A stretch of 64,000 bases of DNA, taken from NCBI GenBank assembly GCA_040830705.1, contig JBFOME010000009.1, positions 1 to 64,000 of the forward strand, written 5' to 3'. Below, piece by piece: positions 9,136 to 17,752 of this stretch. The notes under the pieces are model-generated. The model ran no database searches. It was not told the origin of the DNA and worked only from the letters and a program-made list of their open reading frames with translations. The first letter of the stretch is position 1. Each line of letters starts with the position of its first letter. The DNA is from Ruegeria_C sp040830705 (GTDB taxonomy: Bacteria; Pseudomonadota; Alphaproteobacteria; Rhodobacterales; Rhodobacteraceae). Position numbers and translations under genes: made by a program.

Positions 9136-10086
9136 ATGGCCAAAGCATTCGCGTCCCAAGGAGACATGTCGGAGAAGGAGATTTCCTTCACCGAAGTGGG
9201 AGAAGGTCTTTATGCCTTCACCGCCGAGGGCGATCCGAACTCGGGCGTCATCATCGGCGATGACAGCGTGATGATCGTTGAGGCGCAGGCGACCCCGCGT
9301 CTGGCTCAAAAAGTAATCGATTGCGTGCGCAGCGTGACCGACAAGCCCATCACCCATGTGGCGCTGACCCATTACCACGCGGTGCGTGTGCTGGGCGCCA
9401 GCGCATTTGGGGCACAAGAGGTCCTTATGTCCGACATGGCCCGCGCCATGGTCTTCGAACGCGGGCAAGAGGATTGGGACAGCGAATTCCAGCGCTTCCC
9501 GCGCCTGTTCGAAGGGCATGAGAGCATTCCGGGCCTGACTTGGCCCACCACCACCTTCAGCGACACGATGACGGTCTATCTGGGCAATCGGCGGGTGGAT
9601 CTGATGCATCTGGGCCGCGCGCATACGGCAGGCGATATCGTGATCCATGTGCCGGATCAGAACGTGATGTTCACCGGCGATATCGTCGAATACCACTCGG
9701 CCTGCTATTGCGGCGACGGGCATTTCGGTGATTGGAGCGATACGCTGGATGCGATCAAAGTGTTCGATGTGGATGCCATCGCACCGGGGCGTGGGGACGC
9801 GCTGATCGGCAAGGACATGGTGAACGCCGCCATCGAGAACACCCGTGACTTCGTCGCAAGCACCTATCGCCCCGCCGCACGGGTTGCGGCGCGAAACGGT
9901 ACGCTTAAAGAAGCCTGGGACGCAGTGCGCGCGGAATGCGACCCGAAATTCGCCGATTATGCGATCTATGAACATTGCCTGCCCTTCAATGTCGCCCGCG
10001 CTTATGACGAGGCACGCGGTATTGACACGCCACGCATCTGGACCGCGCAGCGTGATTTGGAGATGTGGGAAGCGTTGCAGGGGTAG
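9136..10086 (+). CDS. Metallo-beta-lactamase-fold protein with degenerate metal site
   Basis: The 316-residue protein has the overall order of an MBL-fold hydrolase: GEGLYAFTAEGDPNSGVIIG, a first His motif THYHAVR, HLGRAHTAGD, and the metal-bridging-Asp region MFTGDIVEYHS. The canonical HxHxDH reads H79-Y-H81-A-V83-R84, so the Asp and third His are lost, and the final GPGHG region reads APGRG with R219 in place of His. It is therefore either a non-canonical mono-metal enzyme or a non-catalytic member. It sits between fahA and the FAD hydroxylase in the homogentisate operon, with AAGGA before the ATG. Confidence 0.8.
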   Translation: MAKAFASQGDMSEKEISFTEVGEGLYAFTAEGDPNSGVIIGDDSVMIVEAQATPRLAQKVIDCVRSVTDKPITHVALTHYHAVRVLGASAFGAQEVLMSDMARAMVFERGQEDWDSEFQRFPRLFEGHESIPGLTWPTTTFSDTMTVYLGNRRVDLMHLGRAHTAGDIVIHVPDQNVMFTGDIVEYHSACYCGDGHFGDWSDTLDAIKVFDVDAIAPGRGDALIGKDMVNAAIENTRDFVASTYRPAARVAARNGTLKEAWDAVRAECDPKFADYAIYEHCLPFNVARAYDEARGIDTPRIWTAQRDLEMWEALQG

Positions 10087-10177
10087 TGAATTCAAACACG
10101 ACCTTGATCCAGATCGTGTCGGCAGGCGGGAATCGGTGCCAAGCTGCTGCAAAACCGCTTCAATGGGGAGGAGACCC

Positions 10178-11788
10178 ATGAACAAGATCTTTGAAACGCC
10201 GCTTTATGCCTATGAGCACAGCCCCGATCAGGGAACGCCTGCCCCGGTTCGGCATCAGGTGGTGGTGATCGGCGCAGGCCCCGTTGGCCTTGCGGCGGCG
10301 ATCGATCTGGCGCAACAGGGCATCGAAGTTGTGGTGCTGGACGACAATGACAAGGTCAGCTTCGGTTCTCGCGCCATCTGCTTTTCCAAACGCACGCTTG
10401 AAATCGCTGACCGGCTGGGCTGCGGCAGGCCGATGATCGACAAGGGCGTCCTTTGGAACCGGGGCAAGGTCTTTTTCGATGATCGCAAGGTTTATGAATT
10501 CGACCTGCAGCCCGAAGAAGGCCATGAATATCCCGCCTTCATCAACCTGCAGCAATATTACGTCGAAGAATATCTGGTCGAGCGCATTCGCGCGCTACAG
10601 AGCGAAGGCGCAAAGATCGAGATCCGAGGCCGCAACAAGGTCTCGGCCATCGGCACGCATCCCGAACATGTGACCCTAGAGGTCGACACGCCCGAAGGCT
10701 CGTACAATATCGAGGCCGATTGGCTGATCGCCTGCGATGGGGCCGCCTCGTCGACTCGCGCAATGCTGGGCATGGATTTTGTGGGCCGCGTGTTCGAAGA
10801 CAACTTTCTGATCGCCGATGTGGTGATGGATGCGGATTTCCCGACCGAGCGCTGGTTCTGGTTCGATCCCCCCTTCAACAAGGGTCAATCGGCACTGCTG
10901 CATCAGCAGCCGGACAACGTCTGGCGCATCGACCTGCAACTGGGCTGGGACATCGACAAGGAACGCGAAAAGCGTCCCGAAAACGTCATCCCCCGGCTAA
11001 AGGCGATGCTGGGCGAAGATGTAAAATTCGAGCTGGAATGGGTCAGTATCTATACGTTCCAGTGCCGCCGGATGGAGCAGTTCCGCCACGGCCGTGTGAT
11101 CTTTGCCGGGGACAGCGCACATCAGGTGTCTCCCTTTGGCGCACGCGGTGCCAATTCCGGTATCCAGGATACTGACAACCTGAGTTGGAAACTGAAGCTG
11201 GTGATTGATGGCACAGCGCCCGAGAGCCTGCTGGACAGCTACGATACCGAACGGATGCAGGGGGCAGACGAGAACATCCTGAACTCCACCCGCTCTACCG
11301 ATTTCATCACGCCGAAATCCGAAACCTCGCGCCTGTTCCGCGATGCGGTGCTAGACTTGAGCGAGCATTATGATTTTGCCCGACCTCTTGTGAACTCGGG
11401 CCGTCTGTCGACGCCTACAATCTATGCAAGTTCGCCGCTCAATTCTGCGGATGCGCTGGATGGCCCGGCACGGTCGCGACCCGGTGCGCCCTGCCCTGAC
11501 GCACCGCTGGGTGATGAGTTTCTTCTGTCGAAACTGGGTGACGGCTTTACCCTGCTGACCATCGACGCGGATGCACCCGATGTTATCGAAGAAGATGGGA
11601 TTACGGTGAACCGGCTGGCGCTGTCCTTCAAGGACGACCCAAGCATGCAATTGAAGGCACGGTATCTGGGTAGCAACGAAAGCGCGGTTTATTTGATCCG
11701 ACCCGATCAGTATATCGCGGCGCGGCGTCCCAGCTATGACGACAACCTGTTCCGCAGCGCGATCCGCCGCGCCACAGGCAAGGAGTAA
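10178..11788 (+). CDS. FAD-dependent aromatic hydroxylase, candidate 3-hydroxyphenylacetate 6-hydroxylase
   Basis: The 536-residue flavoprotein monooxygenase has the FAD-binding motif VIGAGPVGLAAAIDLA near residue 29, the middle DG-type motif LIACDGAASSTRAMLG, and the second FAD motif VIFAGDSAHQVSPFGARGAN. This is the PobA/MhpA group architecture with a C-terminal thioredoxin-like tail. Start: ATG with GGGGAGGAG upstream; a longer frame from 9845 overlaps the previous gene and is rejected. The operon contains a homogentisate pathway and a small partner protein follows directly. This makes a MhaA-like role (3-hydroxyphenylacetate to homogentisate) plausible but unproven. Confidence 0.8.
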   Translation: MNKIFETPLYAYEHSPDQGTPAPVRHQVVVIGAGPVGLAAAIDLAQQGIEVVVLDDNDKVSFGSRAICFSKRTLEIADRLGCGRPMIDKGVLWNRGKVFFDDRKVYEFDLQPEEGHEYPAFINLQQYYVEEYLVERIRALQSEGAKIEIRGRNKVSAIGTHPEHVTLEVDTPEGSYNIEADWLIACDGAASSTRAMLGMDFVGRVFEDNFLIADVVMDADFPTERWFWFDPPFNKGQSALLHQQPDNVWRIDLQLGWDIDKEREKRPENVIPRLKAMLGEDVKFELEWVSIYTFQCRRMEQFRHGRVIFAGDSAHQVSPFGARGANSGIQDTDNLSWKLKLVIDGTAPESLLDSYDTERMQGADENILNSTRSTDFITPKSETSRLFRDAVLDLSEHYDFARPLVNSGRLSTPTIYASSPLNSADALDGPARSRPGAPCPDAPLGDEFLLSKLGDGFTLLTIDADAPDVIEEDGITVNRLALSFKDDPSMQLKARYLGSNESAVYLIRPDQYIAARRPSYDDNLFRSAIRRATGKE

Positions 11789-11792
11789 CCCC

Positions 11793-11990
11793 ATGTCCGA
11801 TCTGATCCTGACACCGAATTTCGAGGCGGCCGACGATTTTTACGCCGATCTGCTGGAAACGCATGAAGGCATGGACAAAGCGGCCAGCGATGCCCTGAAC
11901 GCCCGGCTGGTTTTGGTCTTGGCGAACCATATCGGCGACCAGAAAGTGCTTCAACAAGCCCTGCAGGCTGCGGCCTTTGGTTCCATATGA
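11793..11990 (+). CDS. DUF2783 small protein, possible hydroxylase coupling subunit
   Basis: The 65-residue acidic helical protein contains the core ALNARLVLVLANHIGDQKVL that I recognise from the DUF2783 family. It begins four bases after the FAD hydroxylase stop and its stop overlaps the maiA start (ATGA), so it is translationally coupled to both. Two-component 3-hydroxyphenylacetate hydroxylases have a small coupling protein (MhaB) of about this size. The gene order suggests the same role here, but sequence identity to MhaB was not tested. Confidence 0.75.
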   Translation: MSDLILTPNFEAADDFYADLLETHEGMDKAASDALNARLVLVLANHIGDQKVLQQALQAAAFGSI

Positions 11991-12625
11991 GTGATGTTGT
12001 CCTCTATGACTACTGGCGATCGTCGGCCAGCTACCGGGTGCGCATCGCGCTGAACCTTGCGCAGATCGGCTATCGCTCGGTGCCTGTCGATCTGGTCAAG
12101 GGCGAACAGAGTGGGGCGGCGCATCTGGCCCGCAATCCACAAGGTTTCGTGCCGGTGCTGGAGATAGACGATCTGCGGCTGACCCAATCGCTTGCGATTC
12201 TCGATTATCTCGACCGGACCCGAGATATGGGCCTGCTGCCGGACATCCCGGCCGAACGAGCCCGCGCCCAGGCTCTGGCTCATGCGATCGCGGTTGATAT
12301 CCACCCGGTTTGCAATAGCTCCGTTGCGGCGCATGCCACGGTGCTTTCGGGTGGGGCCGAAGGGATGCCAGGTACATGGATGCAGCATTTCATTCGTCCA
12401 GGCCTCCTGGCCTTCGAAGTGCTGCTGGGCGGGTTCGAACAAACCCCCTATTGCTGCGGCGCCACACCCGGACTGGCCGATATCTGCCTGATGCCACAGC
12501 TTTATAACGCCCGCCGGTGGGAGGTCGACATCTCGGACATGCCACGCTTGCTGGGCGTTGAGGCCACCTGCAAATCGCACTCTGCTTTTGCAGCGGCGCA
12601 CCCCGAAGCGGTGCGCCCCGCGTAG
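11987..12625 (+). CDS. maiA: Maleylacetoacetate isomerase
   Basis: The 212-residue zeta-class glutathione S-transferase converts maleylacetoacetate to fumarylacetoacetate using glutathione. The N-terminal thioredoxin-like domain has the active-site motif SSASYRVRIAL (residues 12-22), with Ala where many relatives have Cys, followed by NPQGFVPVLEI and the Ser-containing LTQSLAILDYLD. The C-terminal helical domain is complete, ending near HPEAVRPA. It closes the operon, so ring cleavage, isomerisation and hydrolysis are encoded together. Confidence 0.94.
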   Translation: MSDVVLYDYWRSSASYRVRIALNLAQIGYRSVPVDLVKGEQSGAAHLARNPQGFVPVLEIDDLRLTQSLAILDYLDRTRDMGLLPDIPAERARAQALAHAIAVDIHPVCNSSVAAHATVLSGGAEGMPGTWMQHFIRPGLLAFEVLLGGFEQTPYCCGATPGLADICLMPQLYNARRWEVDISDMPRLLGVEATCKSHSAFAAAHPEAVRPA

Positions 12626-12749
12626 CCGAGCTAGTTTTTGCACGCCCCAACTTCATCAGGGTCGGCTGTGCCAAAAACAGGATCGACCAATCGAAGCCGC
12701 GATACGCGCATCGCAGCTACTAGAACTCCCGGCTCGGCTCGCGATGGGA

Positions 12750-13076
12750 TCAGCCTTTCTGCAGATAAGGGATTGCGCCCGCAATGTCTGTGTCGTCTAT
12801 GACTCGGAAGCTTGAAATGCTCCCGGCCTGGCGCGCCTGCCCGTAGGGCGCGTATTCGGGGCCAGTGGCGAACGCGTCCAGAGCGGCGCGCGTGGGAAAT
12901 TCCAGCAGTGCAATCAATGTACTGTCGCGCTCTTCACCTTCCAGCGTGTCGATATTGCCGCTGCGCGCCAGATACTTCCCGCCATGCTTTTCAACCAGCT
13001 TGTGGACATTAGCGGCATAGTCCGGGACCCAGCTATCGTCGGTTATCTTGATCTCTGCAATCAGATAAACGCTCAT
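12750..13076 (-). CDS. DUF1330 domain protein
   Basis: The 108-residue protein (starting MSVYLIAEI) has the DUF1330 ferredoxin-like dimeric alpha-beta barrel pattern: YAANVHKLVEKHGGKYLARSG, then ALLEFPTRAALDAFATGPEY. Function is unknown for the family. I use the ATG at 13076; a longer frame to 13163 lacks family similarity. It is convergent with maiA. Confidence 0.85.
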   Translation of the reverse strand: MSVYLIAEIKITDDSWVPDYAANVHKLVEKHGGKYLARSGNIDTLEGEERDSTLIALLEFPTRAALDAFATGPEYAPYGQARQAGSISSFRVIDDTDIAGAIPYLQKG

Positions 13077-13282
13077 TGCTATTCTCCTGTTCCTTGGTGC
13101 CGCAGAACTTGCGCCACACAGTGAAGGCAGCCTGCCACGGAAACCGGAAACGCTTCCAGTCACGATACCGGAAATATACTAAGGTATTAGACCGAGTCAG
13201 AAATACAAAGCCGATTGAGTATCGGGTTCCGGCTCATGATGTCCGGCTGATCTAGTATTGAACCTTAGCGTGGCAGGCAGTG

Positions 13283-15679
13283 TTAGCCGCGCAGTACGCC
13301 GCCCGTTGCCTTGGCCACCTTCTCGACGATCTTGGCACTGACTACTTCGATATCGGCTTCCTTCAACGTCTTTTCGCTCGGTTGCAGCCGTACGGTGATG
13401 GCGAGGGACTTCTTGCCATCGCCCAGACTGCCACCGATGAATTCGTCGAAGACATGGACATTCTCGATCAGGGCCTTGTCGGCCCCGGCAGCTGCGTTGA
13501 CGAGCGTCAGCGCCTCGACATCGGAATCAACAACAAAGGCGAAGTCTCGCTCAACCGCCTGCAGATCGCGCAGTTCCAGCGCCGATCGGGTCGCGCCCGA
13601 TTTGCGCGGCATCGGCACCTCGTCCGGCCAGATGGTGAAGGCCATGGCGGGCCCCTTGACCCCCATCGCCTGCAAGACGCGCGGATGCAGTTCGCCAAAG
13701 ACGCCCAAAACCTTCTTAGGGCCAAGGCAAATCTTGCCGTGCCGGCCCGGATGCCACCATTCGCGGGCGCCGCGCAAAATCTGTACTTTGGCGGGTGCGC
13801 CGATGGCGGCCAGAACGGCTTCGACATCGGCTTTGATGTCATAAACATCGACCGAGCGCGATGCGCCCTGCACATCCTTGGGACCGGTGCGACCGACCAG
13901 CAGGCCGGAAATCAGCGCGTGCTGCTCTTCTGGCTCACCGCCGTGAAAGGCCGGACCGACTTCGAACAGCGCCAGATCCTGAAACCCGCGTGCCTGATTG
14001 CGGGCCGCAGCCTGCAACAGGCCAGGCAACAATGCCGGACGCATATGGCTCATCTCAGACGAAATTGGGTTTTCCAGCATCGACGTTTCGTCGCCACCGC
14101 CAAACAGCGCTGCCGAAGCCTGATCGATAAAGGTATAGGTCACACACTCATTATAGCCCAGCGCCGCGCAAGTGCGCCGCGCCATCGCTTCGCGCCGTTG
14201 TTTCGCGGTCATCACTGGCTTCGGCAACCCTTCGGTCACGCGCGGCAACGGCTTGCCTTGAAGCTTCGTCAGAGAGGCGATACGAGCCACTTCCTCGACC
14301 AGATCAGCCTCGCCCATGACGTCGGGCCGCCAACTGGGCACATGGGCCATGTCGCCTTCCAGACGGAAGCCCAATCGGGTCAAGGTCTGGCGCTGCTCAG
14401 CCTCGGGGATTTCCATGCCCACCAGCGACTGAACACGGTCGCTATCCAGCCTGTAGGCGCGGGAATGATCGGGAACCTTGCCCGCAACCACAACATTTGA
14501 CGCCTCACCACCGCAGATATCGAGGATCATCTGCGTGGCGTGTTCCAGCCCAGGCCTTGTGTATTCCGGATCAACGCCGCGCTCGAAACGATAGCGTGCG
14601 TCGGAATGGATCTTGAGCGCACGGCCCGCCAGCGCGATCTGAACATGGTTCCAATAGGCGCTTTCGAGGAACACATTGACTGTCTCGTCAGTACAGCCGG
14701 TGCCCTCGCCACCCATGATCCCCGCTATGCTTTCGGGACCATTGTCATCCGAGATCACCATCATGCCCGGCTCGAACGTATAGTCCTTCTCGTCCAGCGC
14801 CTTGAGCGTTTCGCCGCCCTTGGCCCGATGGATGCGCAGATTGCCGGACACCTTGTCAGCGTCGAACACATGCAACGGGCGGTTATGGTCGAAAGTCATA
14901 TAGTTGGTGATGTCGACCAGCGCCGAGATCGGGCGCAACCCGATGGCCTTCAACTGATCCTGCAGCCATTGCGGGCTGGGGCCGTTTTTGACGCCCCGGA
15001 TCAGACGGCCGGTGAAAAGCGGGCAGCCATCTAGCGTGTCCTCGTCGATGCTGACCTTGATCGGACATTCGAAGTCACCGGGCACCGTCACGTCATCGCG
15101 CAGCTTCAGCGTGCCAAGGCCGCGCGCGGCCAGATCGCGGGCGATCCCCACGACGCCCAGTGCATCCTGTCGGTTCGGGGTTATGGCAATCTCGATCACC
15201 GGATCAACCTTGGAGGGGTCATTCTCGGCCAGCCAGTCCACGAAACTGTCACCCACTGCGCCCGAAGGCAGTTCGATAATGCCGTCATGCTCGTCGCTGA
15301 GTTCCAGTTCGCGTTCCGAGGCCATCATGCCGAAGCTTTCCACACCGCGGATCTTGCCGACGCTGATGGTCAGTTCGAGGCCGGGAATATACATGCCCGG
15401 TTTGCAGACCACGACCGTGATCCCCTCGCGCGCATTGGGCGCGCCGCAGATGATCTGCAACTCGCCCTCGTCGGTGTCGACCTTGCAGACTCGCAGCTTG
15501 TCGGCGTCGGGGTGCTTCTCGGCATGGGTCACATAGCCCAGCTTGAAGTCCTTCAGCCGGTCGGCAGGGTTGAACACGTCCTCAACCTCCAGCCCGAGAT
15601 CGGTCAGCGCCTCGGTGATCTCATCGAGTGAGGCATCGGTCTCCAGATGGTCCTTGAGCCAGGAAAGCGTGAATTTCAT
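13283..15679 (-). CDS. pheT: Phenylalanine--tRNA ligase beta subunit
   Basis: The 798-residue beta subunit of the heterotetrameric enzyme that charges tRNA-Phe. In order it shows the N-terminal tRNA-binding (EMAP-like) domain near 40-150 with CKPGMYIPGLELTIS, the B3/B4 editing domain with RPLHVFDADKV, the B5 domain, the catalytic-like core, and a C-terminal anticodon-binding FDX-ACB domain with LQAVERDFAFVVD and KSLAITVRLQP. The length is normal. It is on the same strand as pheS but separated from it by about 2 kb holding three unrelated genes. Confidence 0.98.
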   Translation of the reverse strand: MKFTLSWLKDHLETDASLDEITEALTDLGLEVEDVFNPADRLKDFKLGYVTHAEKHPDADKLRVCKVDTDEGELQIICGAPNAREGITVVVCKPGMYIPGLELTISVGKIRGVESFGMMASERELELSDEHDGIIELPSGAVGDSFVDWLAENDPSKVDPVIEIAITPNRQDALGVVGIARDLAARGLGTLKLRDDVTVPGDFECPIKVSIDEDTLDGCPLFTGRLIRGVKNGPSPQWLQDQLKAIGLRPISALVDITNYMTFDHNRPLHVFDADKVSGNLRIHRAKGGETLKALDEKDYTFEPGMMVISDDNGPESIAGIMGGEGTGCTDETVNVFLESAYWNHVQIALAGRALKIHSDARYRFERGVDPEYTRPGLEHATQMILDICGGEASNVVVAGKVPDHSRAYRLDSDRVQSLVGMEIPEAEQRQTLTRLGFRLEGDMAHVPSWRPDVMGEADLVEEVARIASLTKLQGKPLPRVTEGLPKPVMTAKQRREAMARRTCAALGYNECVTYTFIDQASAALFGGGDETSMLENPISSEMSHMRPALLPGLLQAAARNQARGFQDLALFEVGPAFHGGEPEEQHALISGLLVGRTGPKDVQGASRSVDVYDIKADVEAVLAAIGAPAKVQILRGAREWWHPGRHGKICLGPKKVLGVFGELHPRVLQAMGVKGPAMAFTIWPDEVPMPRKSGATRSALELRDLQAVERDFAFVVDSDVEALTLVNAAAGADKALIENVHVFDEFIGGSLGDGKKSLAITVRLQPSEKTLKEADIEVVSAKIVEKVAKATGGVLRG

Positions 15680-15760
15680 TGGTCGTGATCCGCCGGTTGC
15701 TTGGTCGTGTCGCTGCGCCGTGTAGCGGATATTTCTCGCCTGTGGAAGGGGCGCGCAGGG

Positions 15761-16171
15761 CTACTCGTCAATGACCGTGTTGGGTGTTCCCTGCGCGCCT
15801 GCAAAAACCACCAGAATGCGCAGGACATCATCCCCGGTATTGGTGCCGGCATGCTCGGTGCCCAGCGCCTCGACGATGGCATCGCCGGTGCGATAGACAT
15901 GAGTGCCCTCAGCGCCATAATCGGCTGTCAGTTCCCCTTCGAGGATATAGCCGGCAAGAGGCGCTTCATGGTGGTGCAAAGGGGTCTTCTGACCCGGTTG
16001 TAGCGTCACGATGGCCATGGTGATTTCGGCCTGCCCCTCTGGGTAGCGGATCGGCTGGCCGGTCACGGTCTTGTCGGTCTTGAGCAGCAGGTCGAGCGGC
16101 GGATAGGTGTCCTTGGCGGCGACCTGCGTGGCGGCAAGCGCCAACGCGCCTGCAATAAGGATATGATTCAT
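15761..16171 (-). CDS. Exported cupin-domain protein
   Basis: The 136-residue protein starts MNHILIAGALALAATQVAA, a signal peptide likely cut after an Ala near residue 19. The mature part is a single cupin barrel with the metal-binding first motif TPLHHHEAPLAGYILEGEL and second motif TEHAGTNTGD. It is probably periplasmic. The substrate is unknown. A longer frame from 16288 overlaps the upstream gene and is not used. Confidence 0.82.
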   Translation of the reverse strand: MNHILIAGALALAATQVAAKDTYPPLDLLLKTDKTVTGQPIRYPEGQAEITMAIVTLQPGQKTPLHHHEAPLAGYILEGELTADYGAEGTHVYRTGDAIVEALGTEHAGTNTGDDVLRILVVFAGAQGTPNTVIDE

Positions 16172-16229
16172 CTGACCCTGCCCTGTTGCGCTATGACCAG
16201 TTGGCGTCTGCGCTACGGGAAAGTCAAAT

Positions 16230-17021
16230 TCAGGGATAGGTTGGTTCGCGCCCGGCCAACTCGTCCAATTGCCAGCCGATCCAGCCATGCGGGATGAAAT
16301 GCCCGCCCGGATGCAGATCCAGCGTGACCTGCCCCGTTTCGCAATTCGTCCACGCGATACGGGAATGAGTCAGGAAAGGAACAACGCTCCAGTCACCTTG
16401 CGGGCTGGCGTCGTGACAACCCAGCTTCGCCCGCCACAGCGCCACTGGGTAAGTCGTATCCCCGCCCGGCCCCATGGGGAAATCCATCACCCGGTCCTTG
16501 AGCCCATGCACATGGCGCACCTCGCGCGGGGCTTGCGCGCAATCTTCCTGCTGACTGATCGAGCCCGCAACCGCCAGCAGCGCGGCCACGCCATTGCCGG
16601 ACTCGCAGGCATAGCGCCAGGCCATCGCCGAACCGTAGGAATAGCCCGAGACGTAGATGCGATCAGGGTCGATGGGATAGTGTTTCGCCACATCGGCCAA
16701 CACATCATTGGCAAAGCCCACATCGTCCGTGTCCGAGGTCCAGAAGTCCCAAGTCTTGCGGCGGCCATTGGGGGCCACCAGCAGCACGCCCCGCTTCTTG
16801 GTCGCGCCCGCGATACGTTCGTGACCTACCACCACATCCCCCTGCCGCGCCCAGCCGTGGAAATGCAGAAGCACCGGTAGCGGTGTTTCCCCGTCCCAAT
16901 CCTCCGGCGCCAACACATGATAAGAGCGGTCGCCCAACGGACAGGCGGTCTCGCCCTGACAACCATTGGCGACGGCATGGGTAGCGGTGAGCAGCAAGAG
17001 GCAGAGAAACAACCGGATCAT
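16230..17021 (-). CDS. Secreted esterase of the PHB depolymerase/feruloyl esterase type
   Basis: The product of about 263 residues has a signal peptide (MIRLFLCLLLLTATHAVA) and an alpha/beta-hydrolase core. The nucleophile elbow is GYSYGS, the oxyanion region is LLHFHGWARQGD, a candidate Asp lies in KDRVMDFP, and the catalytic His is in LHPGGHFIPHGW. This resembles LpqC-type poly(3-hydroxyalkanoate)/feruloyl esterases. The start is uncertain: an upstream GTG at 17042 would add seven residues before the hydrophobic segment. Confidence 0.82.
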   Translation of the reverse strand: MIRLFLCLLLLTATHAVANGCQGETACPLGDRSYHVLAPEDWDGETPLPVLLHFHGWARQGDVVVGHERIAGATKKRGVLLVAPNGRRKTWDFWTSDTDDVGFANDVLADVAKHYPIDPDRIYVSGYSYGSAMAWRYACESGNGVAALLAVAGSISQQEDCAQAPREVRHVHGLKDRVMDFPMGPGGDTTYPVALWRAKLGCHDASPQGDWSVVPFLTHSRIAWTNCETGQVTLDLHPGGHFIPHGWIGWQLDELAGREPTYP

Positions 17022-17269
17022 GAGGCGGAGCCTATCCGCCACGCACTCAATGTCACGTCACAACCCCGTGGGGACCAACGCGCGAAGCCGCGCCATCGCC
17101 AGACCGCGGGATGGCGATTCAACATTTAAGCGGGGCACTTTATCCCAGCCAAACCCATGTGAATTCGGAGGGCGCGCTGGAGGCAGCCAAATCGCCAGCC
17201 CGTCCGGGCGATCTGGCGATGGCGCGGCGGCCTTCGGCCTTCATTCCGCGTGTTGGATTGGGGCTCGTC

Positions 17270-17752
17270 CTATTCAGAGAGGTCATCTCTTGCAACGGCT
17301 GTAAATTCCCGTAGTTCGGAGAAGACTTTCTCCAAAGGAGTGCACTTGTTACCATTGGAATCGGTTGGGCATCCATCAACCTGAAGAAGCAAATCATTTA
17401 CGCAGATAACAACATTTTGCGCCGCCTCAATGGCTTCCGCACCACCAACGAGATCTATTTCACGCTCCAAACAATAGAGTTCTAGTAACTCCTTATTCTC
17501 TTCCATTGGCAGATCAAGCTTCATAGAACAAACCGTTGGTTCTACCTGCCTAATAAACTGCCGGTAGAGGCTTCTCAGCTCATCTTGCTTTACTAGGTCA
17601 TGGCTGAGCCTCGTTTGACGACGCCACAAGAAAAGTGACATCACGAAGCCCAAGAACAACGCAAAAACCGGATTTGAAGCGAAGTTACTTAAAAGCTCAG
17701 GAATCCAGCCGAAATCGTTCCTTAGATTCTCGACCGCAGGATTACTTTCCAT
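17270..17752 (-). CDS. Hypothetical membrane-anchored protein
   Basis: The 160-residue product is not recognised. It has one hydrophobic segment near residues 24-44 (LSNFASNPVFALFLGFVMSL) and a mostly helical, acidic cytoplasmic part containing four cysteines. Base composition is noticeably more A+T-rich than in neighbouring pheS and pheT, suggesting a later arrival. Its start is directly adjacent to the pheS stop (17752/17753), so it may be read through from pheS. Confidence 0.65.
   Translation of the reverse strand: MESNPAVENLRNDFGWIPELLSNFASNPVFALFLGFVMSLFLWRRQTRLSHDLVKQDELRSLYRQFIRQVEPTVCSMKLDLPMEENKELLELYCLEREIDLVGGAEAIEAAQNVVICVNDLLLQVDGCPTDSNGNKCTPLEKVFSELREFTAVARDDLSE

Noticed and set aside
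9845..10177. Extended N-terminus for the FAD hydroxylase
   Set aside because: It overlaps the metallo-beta-lactamase-fold gene, and a strong GGGGAGGAG site precedes the ATG at 10178.
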